Source: Bacillota bacterium (GTDB lineage: Bacteria; Bacillota; UBA5301; JASBVW01). From it: 5,168 nucleotides of DNA. Location: contig JASBVW010000125.1 in NCBI GenBank assembly GCA_029961005.1, positions 1 to 5,168 on the forward strand, written 5' to 3'. Below, piece after piece: positions 1 through 4,489 of this stretch; the stretch's first letter is position 1; every line of letters starts with the position of its first letter. The notes below the pieces were generated by a model, which saw only the letters and a list, made by a program, of their open reading frames with translations, was not told the origin of the DNA and did no database searches. The translations under genes were made by a program, and so were the position numbers.

Positions 1-5
1 CCAGG

Positions 6-17
6 GTGACTGGTCAC
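6..17. repeat. Short inverted repeat just downstream of the cytochrome gene
   Basis: GTGAC-TG-GTCAC is a perfect 5-bp inverted repeat with a 2-base centre, ending 9 bases beyond the cytochrome stop codon (TAA on the minus strand, bases 27-29). The position would suit part of a transcription end or an operator for the next gene, but no T-rich tract is seen before the window ends, so its role cannot be judged. Confidence 0.25.
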
Positions 18-26
18 TGCACTTCC

Positions 27-704
27 TTACTTCAGGTGACAGGTCAGGCAGAGGGCACTGCCGTCGTTGCTGGCCCGCAGGAACGGCGTGTTGCTCGGAT
101 CGTGCACGTTGTGGCAGGAGCCGCACTGCACCTTATTGCTGAAGAGCGGCAGGGTGATGGACCCGTTCACCACGTTATTGCCCGTGGGCGCCCGCAATCC
201 TTTATCGTTTGTGCTGTCGTAGGTGATGCTCACCGGGTGGTCGTTGCTGAGGTTGTTGTCCAAGAGAGCGCTGGAGTTTATCAACTTATTATCAGCAGTC
301 AGATGGCTAGTTGGGCGCGGATCCGTCAGGGTCGGCGTACCCACAGTAGAAGCGTTAAGGATGCTGTTGATGGCCACTGATCCGTCGTGGCAGCTCAGAC
401 AGAGCTCAGAGCCGCCGCTGGGTTGAGGATCAACTGCTCCCTGGATGGTGGTGTTGGAGTACATAGTAAAGGTCGAAGTCGTCGTGGTGTGGTTCCAGAG
501 CGGCTTAGTCGTGGCGCCAGATGGCTGGTGCGGGGTATGGCAGAAGATGCAGATCTGGGTCTCGTTGGTGGACTTGATGCCGCCGTTGGTGCTGGTGGAG
601 GACAGGTCGTGCTTGGAGTTCACGATGGTGGCTGCCAGCGCCCCCGCCCCCACCAGGGCCACCAGGGCCAGGGCCAAGAGTGCCATGAAGAGTGGACGCT
701 TCAT
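27..704 (-). CDS. Exported tetrahaem c-type cytochrome, paired-CXXCH, OmcE-like
   Basis: 225-aa secreted cytochrome. Residues 1-25 form a signal peptide: MKR, a long Leu/Ala/Val core, then a likely cut after ALA or LAA (residues 22-25). The mature chain carries four haem-attachment sites: CIFCH (52-56), CLSCH (102-106), CGSCH (194-198) and CLTCH (219-223). They form two units, each opening with CXXCHxxH (H59, H201), which is the doubled-CXXCH pattern. Other histidines are H32, H72, H134 and H156. Six spare histidines for four haems is consistent with bis-His ligation. Size, haem count and the early KHDLS and ICIFCHTPH segments resemble Geobacter OmcE, a filament-forming extracellular tetrahaem cytochrome; this is recalled resemblance, not an alignment. 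The mature chain is rich in Thr, Ser and Asn (TTTTSTFT at 73-80), as in extracellular proteins. There is no lipobox or transmembrane segment beyond the signal. The start is fixed by an ideal ribosome site 6 bases upstream. The gene follows the NHL propeller gene. Its GC is clearly lower than its neighbours (27 of 60 bases at 241-300). The role in outward electron transfer is inferred; a simple exported electron carrier is the alternative. Confidence 0.93.
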   Translation of the reverse strand: MKRPLFMALLALALVALVGAGALAATIVNSKHDLSSTSTNGGIKSTNETQICIFCHTPHQPSGATTKPLWNHTTTTSTFTMYSNTTIQGAVDPQPSGGSELCLSCHDGSVAINSILNASTVGTPTLTDPRPTSHLTADNKLINSSALLDNNLSNDHPVSITYDSTNDKGLRAPTGNNVVNGSITLPLFSNKVQCGSCHNVHDPSNTPFLRASNDGSALCLTCHLK

Positions 705-710
705 ATCTTT

Positions 711-720
711 TCACCTCCTT
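711..720 (-). promoter_or_regulatory. Perfect Shine-Dalgarno site of the cytochrome gene
   Basis: On the minus strand the sequence is AAGGAGGTGA, followed by the spacer AAAGAT and the ATG. This is a full 10-base match to the consensus anti-16S sequence at ideal spacing. It decides the start codon and suggests very strong translation, as expected for an abundant structural or carrier cytochrome. Confidence 0.9.
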
Positions 721-747
721 TCCCCGCAGGGTTGGGCATAATTCCCA

Positions 748-792
748 TCGGGAGAGCCGTCTGGCTGTTCTTCTTGCTGTCCCCCCTCCCGA
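748..792 (-). promoter_or_regulatory. Nested stem-loop in the cytochrome 5' leader
   Basis: Read as RNA on the minus strand, UCGGGAG (792-786) pairs with CUCCCGA (754-748) to give a perfect 7-bp stem. Inside it, directly against the 3' arm, AGCC (766-763) pairs with GGCU (758-755) around an AGAC loop. The remaining 5' internal strand is purine-rich (a G-run, then ACAGCAAGAAGAAC). The element ends 28 bases upstream of the ribosome site and could be a leader regulatory structure. It does not match the conserved bases of the c-di-GMP GEMM riboswitch, which controls some Geobacter cytochromes, and I could not assign it to any riboswitch class. There is no U-tract to make it an intrinsic terminator. 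Confidence 0.4.
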
Positions 793-869
793 AACTACAC
801 TTTTTCGCTTTAATCAGATGCTCTTTCCCTTTCGGAACCTCACTGGGTCCGCATTCTTTTCTCACTGAA

Positions 870-898
870 ATTATCGGCATTCCCCGGCCGGCTCATAA
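870..898 (-). promoter_or_regulatory. Possible sigma-A promoter for the cytochrome gene
   Basis: On the minus strand, TTATGA (898-893) and GATAAT (875-870) are separated by 17 bases. The -10 box matches consensus at five of six bases and the -35 box at three of six. Transcription would start near 863 and give a structured leader of roughly 160 bases. The site lies between the NHL stop and the cytochrome start, so the cytochrome could be made separately from the NHL protein. Read-through from the NHL gene remains equally possible. Confidence 0.3.
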
Positions 899-911
899 GC
901 CGCGCCCCTCT

Positions 912-956
912 GCGCCCCGCACTGGGGCCCAAAACGCCGGCCGTCCCGGGGGGCGC
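912..956. repeat. GC-rich inverted repeat after the NHL gene
   Basis: GCGCCCC (912-918) and GGGGCGC (950-956) form 7-bp inverted arms around a 31-base loop. A direct copy of the left arm lies at 902-908. The element is 36 bases downstream of the NHL stop codon. It lacks a following T-tract on the minus strand, so it may stabilise or attenuate the transcript end but is not a clear terminator. In such GC-rich DNA, chance is a serious alternative. Confidence 0.25.
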
Positions 957-991
957 CTCCTTCTTGCCTCTCCGGTCGCCGCCCCGGCCGC

Positions 992-2071
992 TCACTTTTG
1001 CCCCGCCGCCTGGCCGGGCGCGGCCAGGTACTGGAAGGCCTGAATGCGGCCGTTGAGCCGGTCCGCCACGTAGATGCGGTCCTGGCCGTCGATGAAGAGC
1101 CCCGCCGGGGAGCGAAACTCCCCCGGCCCCGCCCCGGGGCCGCCCACCCACAGGAGGAGCTGCCCCTCCTGGTCGAAGATCTGAAAGTTGTTGAAGGCGG
1201 CATCGGCGGCGTAGATGTGCCCCTCGCTGTCCACGGCGATCCCTTTGAGGCGGGCAAACTGGCCGGGGCCGTCTCCCAACCGCCCGATGCTGCGCACAAA
1301 CCGCCCCTCCGGGGTGAAGATCTGGATGCGGAAGTTCATGGTGTCCGCTATGTAGAGCTGGCCCCGGCCGTCCACCCAGGCGTTGGTGGGAAAGTTGAAC
1401 TCCCCCTCCCCCGTACCCCGGCGCCCGAGGGTGGAGGTGACGCTGCCATCGGCCAGGCCGTAGACCAGCACCTGGTGCTTTTTGGTATCCACCACGTACA
1501 GCCGCCCTCGCTCTTCGTCCAGGGCGATGCCCGCCGGGTTCTCCAGCTCGCCGGCCTTCCCGTAGGCCGCCACCAACCGCCCCTCCGGGCTGTAGACGAA
1601 GATCCGCTTTTGGGCGGCGTCTGAAACGAAGACGCGCCCGTCGGCGGCCAGCTTGACGTCGATGGGCACCCACAGCTTCCCCGTGCCGGAGTCGCCGATA
1701 AAGGAGACCTTGCGCTTGGCCTCGTCGAAGACCACCACGACCCCCAGGCCGTTGTCCGCCACGTAGATGCGCCCCCGCCCGTCGGCTGCCACCCCGTAGG
1801 GCTGCTTGAGCCGGTAGGTGGTCTCCGGGCCGAAGATCAGCTTTTTCAGCCACAGGCTAAAGGAGGAGAGGTAGTCGTCGCCCGAGGTCCGGGTCCACAG
1901 GTACTTGATGCGGGGTGGTTCCGGAGGGAGAGGCCAGACCAGCTCCGCACCTTTGCCGCTCCCGCCGGAGGAAGAGGCGGCCTTCGCCACCGCTCCTGAA
2001 AGGACGAAAAGCGAAATGAGAAACAGCCCTGCCGCTCTCCGGTTCCACTTTGCCCCTACCCCGCACCGCAC
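992..2071 (-). CDS. Exported six-bladed NHL-repeat beta-propeller protein
   Basis: 359-aa secreted protein. The positive N-terminus and hydrophobic core (about residues 9-29) lead to a signal peptidase I site, AKA-A near residue 31, and a Ser/Gly linker. A Pro-rich VWPLPPEPPRIKYL segment (45-58) precedes the propeller. Six NHL repeats follow, at about 88-117, 135-162, 177-206, 226-254, 273-301 and 320-349. Each has the pattern PxGxAxDxxGRIYVAD then I/VxVF. The 42-49 residue spacing indicates a closed six-bladed propeller. No CXXCH, catalytic motif or wall anchor is seen. NHL propellers usually act as binding scaffolds. Relatives with a similar PPEPPR leader segment occur, as I recall, beside multihaem cytochromes of metal reducers, so a role in assembling or holding the downstream cytochrome is inferred. 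The start is a GTG: an in-frame TGA lies 6 bases upstream at 2078-2080, so no longer protein is possible. The ribosome site is weak (AGAGGG, 10 bases away). Confidence 0.88.
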   Translation of the reverse strand: MRCGVGAKWNRRAAGLFLISLFVLSGAVAKAASSSGGSGKGAELVWPLPPEPPRIKYLWTRTSGDDYLSSFSLWLKKLIFGPETTYRLKQPYGVAADGRGRIYVADNGLGVVVVFDEAKRKVSFIGDSGTGKLWVPIDVKLAADGRVFVSDAAQKRIFVYSPEGRLVAAYGKAGELENPAGIALDEERGRLYVVDTKKHQVLVYGLADGSVTSTLGRRGTGEGEFNFPTNAWVDGRGQLYIADTMNFRIQIFTPEGRFVRSIGRLGDGPGQFARLKGIAVDSEGHIYAADAAFNNFQIFDQEGQLLLWVGGPGAGPGEFRSPAGLFIDGQDRIYVADRLNGRIQAFQYLAAPGQAAGQK

Positions 2072-2196
2072 AGCTTCTCATCCCTCTGCTACGCCTTTTT
2101 CACCATGACATTTTCCAGGCGCTCTGCAAAATTCCTCCACCTTGAGGAAAAGTCGCAATTTTCTACAAAAACCAGTAAAGCTCGATGCCATCTTCT

Positions 2197-2226
2197 TTGA
2201 GGGCAATTTTATTTATCCAGTGTAAC
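2197..2226 (+). promoter_or_regulatory. Possible plus-strand promoter for the FAD oxidoreductase
   Basis: TTGAGG (2197-2202) and TGTAAC (2221-2226) are 18 bases apart, and each matches four of six consensus bases. An AT-rich spacer adds mild support. A second weak option is TTGAGG (2142-2147) with TACAAA (2164-2169), 16 bases apart. Either would give a leader of more than 300 bases containing all the hairpins of the gap. Confidence 0.2.
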
Positions 2227-2324
2227 CAAAAAATCCCTCTTAAGGGGATGCATACGCCGCCCGGAGCCGGGCAAAATAGTACCGCGCAGACAAAAAAGAC
2301 AATTTTCCTCCCCCACAAGCCCAT

Positions 2325-2360
2325 GGCCGAAGAGAATGCCGCAAGGCATTCTCTTCGGCC
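2325..2360. repeat. Perfect 16-bp inverted repeat with GCAA tetraloop
   Basis: GGCCGAAGAGAATGCC (2325-2340), GCAA (2341-2344), then the exact reverse complement of the first arm (2345-2360). On the plus strand the loop is a GNRA tetraloop, a stable RNA fold, and TTTC follows. The short T-tract is weak for an intrinsic terminator and no gene ends here, because both flanking genes start from this gap. It could be an attenuator in the oxidoreductase leader, the end of an unseen small RNA, or a dispersed palindromic repeat. The minus strand gives a UUGC loop and no T-tract, so the plus strand is the likelier functional reading. Confidence 0.8.
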
Positions 2361-2534
2361 TTTCAGCGCCCGCGCGCGCAAAAAGGCGCGGGGTGGCGGC
2401 CGAGCTGGAGGCTGCAGGGCCACACCCGGGCGAGGAAGGAGATGCCAGGGCGGCGGGCGAAGTAAGCCGGGGCTAAGGGCGAAAGGCGCGGCAGGGGTGC
2501 GCTGCCCGCGCACGGCGGCAGGCGGAGACAGAAG

Positions 2535-2548
2535 CCCTCAAAAGGGGG
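2535..2548 (+). promoter_or_regulatory. Ribosome site of the FAD oxidoreductase inside a small hairpin
   Basis: The likely Shine-Dalgarno GGGGG (2544-2548) lies 7 bases before the ATG at 2556. It can pair with CCCTC (2535-2539) across an AAAA loop, four G-C pairs and one G-U pair. This could limit ribosome access unless opened. The site deviates from AGGAGG, so start choice also rests on the FAD-binding motif beginning at residue 5. Confidence 0.45.
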
Positions 2549-2555
2549 AATCCGA

Positions 2556-3731
2556 ATGGCCTGGGATGTGATCGTGGTAGGCGCGGGGCCTGCCGGCTCC
2601 ACCGCCGCCCGGCACCTGGCCCGGGCGGGGTACCGGGTGCTGCTCCTGGAGCGGGCGGAACTTCCCCGCTACAAGCCCTGCGCCGGGGCCCTGGCGGCCG
2701 CCGCCCGCCCCTACCTGGAGCTGGCGCCCCAGCAACTGGCCTCTGCCGTGGAGGACTCCTTCCGCCGGGTGGAGATCACCCTCTGCGGCCGGGAACCGCT
2801 CCACCTGGAGCTGGAGGAGCCCATCGCCGACCTGGTGGACCGCAGCCGCCTGGACCTCCTCCTGGCCGAGGAGGCGTCCCGGGCCGGGGCAATCCTGCGC
2901 CCGGGCTGCCCCGCCTACTCCACAGAAGTAGATTCCGGAGGGGTCACCGTGCAGACCGCCGCCGGCCCGGAGCGGGCGGCCGTGGTGGTGGGCGCAGACG
3001 GGGCCACAGGGGTGGTGGCCCGCTCCCTGGGCCTCGTGGGGCGGCGCCCGCCGGCGGCAGCGCTGGAGGCGGAGCTGCCGGTACCGCCGGAGGTGCTGGA
3101 GCGGTTTCGCCACCGGGTGCGGGTGGACTACGGCTCGCTCCCCCACGGGTACGGCTGGATCTTCCCCAAGCGGGAGCACCTCTCGGTGGGGATGGGGAGC
3201 TTCCGGCCGCCCTGCCCCGGGCTACCGGGGCACCTGCGCGCCTTCCTGCGGGCCGCCGGAGTGCCCTGGACCGAACCCCTGCCTCTGCGCGGGCACCCCA
3301 TCCCGCACGTGGGGATGGCCGTCCCGCCCGCCGCCTACCGCGCCCTCCTGGTGGGCGACGCCGCCGGGCTGGCAGACCCCTTTAGCGGCGAGGGGATTCG
3401 CCAGGCCGTCTTGAGCGGGCGCATCGCCGCCCAGGAGATCGCCGCCGCGCTGGGCGGGGCCGCGCGGGCGGACCTCTCCTTCCGCTGCTACGCCCGGCGC
3501 ATTAAAAAGGAGGTGCGGCGCGACCTGGAGCTGGCCCTCCGGCTGGCCGACCTCTTTTACCGGTACCCGCGCGGGGCCCACCGGCTCCTGGCCGCTTCGC
3601 CGGAGCTTTTGGCCCTCTGCTTTGCCACCGTCCAGGGGCGGGCGCGCTACCGCCACCTCCCCCTGGCCGCCCTGCGCGCCCTGCTGCGCCTCCTCCTCTC
3701 CCCTCAGCAGCCGTCCCCTTCTTTAAAATAG
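2556..3731 (+). CDS. Geranylgeranyl reductase family FAD-dependent oxidoreductase
   Basis: 391-aa flavoprotein of the geranylgeranyl-reductase family (p-hydroxybenzoate hydroxylase fold). Members hydrogenate isoprenoid chains of lipids, quinones or pigments. Residues 4-33 are the Rossmann beta-alpha-beta unit: GAGPAG (9-14), with E32 at the end of strand 2 for the adenosine ribose. PRYKPCAGAL (37-46) is the family's cysteine motif. VGADGATG (145-152) is the DG motif, YGWIFPK (199-205) matches the family's YxWxFPK signature, and GDAAGLADPFSGEGI (267-281) is the FAD ribityl-binding GD motif. The length fits a complete enzyme. No transmembrane segment is evident, but the Arg/Leu-rich C-terminus (366-383) may touch the membrane. 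Usual relatives have CGG in the cysteine motif; here it is CAG, which may alter the active site. The gene stands alone on its strand after a structured leader, and its 3' end overlaps folE2 by 28 bp. GC is extreme (52 of 60 bases at 2581-2640). The substrate is unknown; menaquinone or polyprenyl chain saturation is a reasonable inference. Confidence 0.88.
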   Translation: MAWDVIVVGAGPAGSTAARHLARAGYRVLLLERAELPRYKPCAGALAAAARPYLELAPQQLASAVEDSFRRVEITLCGREPLHLELEEPIADLVDRSRLDLLLAEEASRAGAILRPGCPAYSTEVDSGGVTVQTAAGPERAAVVVGADGATGVVARSLGLVGRRPPAAALEAELPVPPEVLERFRHRVRVDYGSLPHGYGWIFPKREHLSVGMGSFRPPCPGLPGHLRAFLRAAGVPWTEPLPLRGHPIPHVGMAVPPAAYRALLVGDAAGLADPFSGEGIRQAVLSGRIAAQEIAAALGGAARADLSFRCYARRIKKEVRRDLELALRLADLFYRYPRGAHRLLAASPELLALCFATVQGRARYRHLPLAALRALLRLLLSPQQPSPSLK

Positions 3732-4489
3732 GCAAAGGCGCTGTGGTTGTGGATGGACTCGTAGCTCTCCGCCTCCACCTCAAACCAGGTCAGGCGCGGA
3801 TCCTGGCGCAGGGCCAAAACCACGTCCCGCACCACGTCCTCCACAAACTTGGGGTTGCGGTAGGCCTTCTCGGTGACGAACTTCTCGTCTTCGCGCTTTA
3901 AGAGCGGATAAATCTCGCTGCTCCCCCGGGGCTCCACCAGCTCCACCACGTCCTCGATCCACGGGTACTCCCCGCTGCGGGAGCGCAAGCGCACCCGCAC
4001 CACCGCCCGCTGGTTGTGGGCCCCCACGGCGGAGATCTCCCGGCTGCAGGGGCAGAGGGTGGTCACCGGCACCTCCACCCCCAGGGTGAAGGTGAATTGA
4101 CCCCCTTCCAGAGCAGCGGCAAACTCGCAGTCGTAGTCTAAAAAACTGACCTGCCGGCTGACCGGGGCCGTGCGGGGGAGGAAGTACTTAAAGCGGATGA
4201 CCATCTCAGCCCGGCGGGCGGCCAGGCGGTCGCACACCTCAGCCAGCACGGCCTTCATGCGGCCCGAGGAGAGCCCCTCCTGGGACCAGCGGGTCAGGAC
4301 CTCCAAAAAGCGGCTCATGTGGGTGCCGCGGAAGTCCCGGGGCAGGCTGGCGCTGAGGGTGACGTTGCCCAGGACGGACTGCACCCCGCCGTCCCGCTGC
4401 ACGATGCGCAGGGGGAGGTGCACCTCCTTCACTCCCACCCGCTGGATCTCGATGCCCCGGTGGTCCCGGCTGTTTTGGACGTCCTTCAT
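3704..4489 (-). CDS. folE2: GTP cyclohydrolase I type 2 (FolE2/MptA family)
   Basis: 261-aa cytosolic enzyme that converts GTP to 7,8-dihydroneopterin triphosphate, first step toward tetrahydrofolate and a shared precursor for other pterins and queuosine-type deazapurines. Family marks are the N-terminal DVQNSRDHRGIEIQRVGVK stretch (3-21), SRFLEVL (59-65), TLCPCSREISAVGAHNQR (144-161) with Cys146, Cys148 and His158, the Glu-rich EKFVTEKAYRNPKFVED segment (202-218), and SIHNHSAFA near the end (245-253). The TLCPCS cysteine and the nearby His and Glu residues form the metal site in characterised FolE2. This family is known to work with metals other than zinc, unlike FolE. The frame stays open upstream to 4990, but that part is a shadow of the M42 gene, and family similarity begins exactly at the ATG at 4489. 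That ATG overlaps the M42 stop as ATGA, with GGAGGAG 11 bases upstream, so coupled translation is likely. Any Zur-type operator would lie upstream of the operon, outside the window. Confidence 0.95.
   Translation of the reverse strand: MKDVQNSRDHRGIEIQRVGVKEVHLPLRIVQRDGGVQSVLGNVTLSASLPRDFRGTHMSRFLEVLTRWSQEGLSSGRMKAVLAEVCDRLAARRAEMVIRFKYFLPRTAPVSRQVSFLDYDCEFAAALEGGQFTFTLGVEVPVTTLCPCSREISAVGAHNQRAVVRVRLRSRSGEYPWIEDVVELVEPRGSSEIYPLLKREDEKFVTEKAYRNPKFVEDVVRDVVLALRQDPRLTWFEVEAESYESIHNHSAFAYFKEGDGC

Larger units (their letters stand above)
2072..2555. other. Divergent non-coding gap with many hairpins
   Basis: This 484-bp stretch lies between the starts of the NHL gene (minus) and the FAD oxidoreductase (plus). 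The left third (to about 2310) is relatively AT-rich and should hold promoters for both sides; the right part (2360-2530) is very GC-rich. Inverted repeats visible by eye are ATCCCT/GGGGAT (2233-2249), GCCCGG/CCGGGC (2259-2272), a perfect 16-bp pair (2325-2360), CCCGCGC/GCGCGGG (2369-2392), GTGCGC/GCGCAC (2497-2513) and CCCTC/GGGGG (2535-2548). Open frames crossing the gap encode Arg/Gly/Pro-rich or mixed sequence with no recognisable domain or good ribosome site, so I call no gene here. I could not match it to a cobalamin, T-box, RNase P or SRP RNA consensus. Confidence 0.7.

Noticed and set aside
705..870. c-di-GMP / cAMP-GMP (GEMM) riboswitch ahead of the cytochrome
   Set aside because: Expected from Geobacter parallels, but the conserved CACGCACAGGGCAAACC-type segment and the GCAAAGCC receptor partner are absent; only a loose GGGAC match is seen.
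387..1043. Plus-strand 218-codon open frame across the cytochrome start
   Set aside because: It is antisense to the cytochrome signal peptide, leader and NHL end, with no domain and no ribosome site.
840..1853. Long minus-strand open frame (337 codons) inside the NHL gene
   Set aside because: It is an Arg/Gly-rich shadow frame of the NHL gene, without domain, signal or ribosome site. The NHL frame shows six clear repeats. High GC keeps other frames free of stops.
2083..2140. Tiny minus-strand leader peptide (TTG start after GGAGG, nine codons, near 2123-2094)
   Set aside because: A GGAGG followed by TTG and a stop nine codons later is visible on the minus strand upstream of the NHL gene, but nothing in its sequence suggests attenuation and such motifs arise easily by chance.
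2279..2291. T-box-like TACCGCG before a strong hairpin
   Set aside because: Only ACCGCG of the T-box core is present. The preceding GGGUGG and the pairing partner in the hairpin are missing, and the downstream gene is not an amino-acid gene.
2163..2513. 116-codon minus-strand and 128-codon plus-strand (2185-2571) open frames in the divergent gap
   Set aside because: Both encode Arg/Gly/Pro-rich low-quality sequence crossing the perfect hairpin, with no recognisable domain, and the plus frame overlaps the start of the oxidoreductase.
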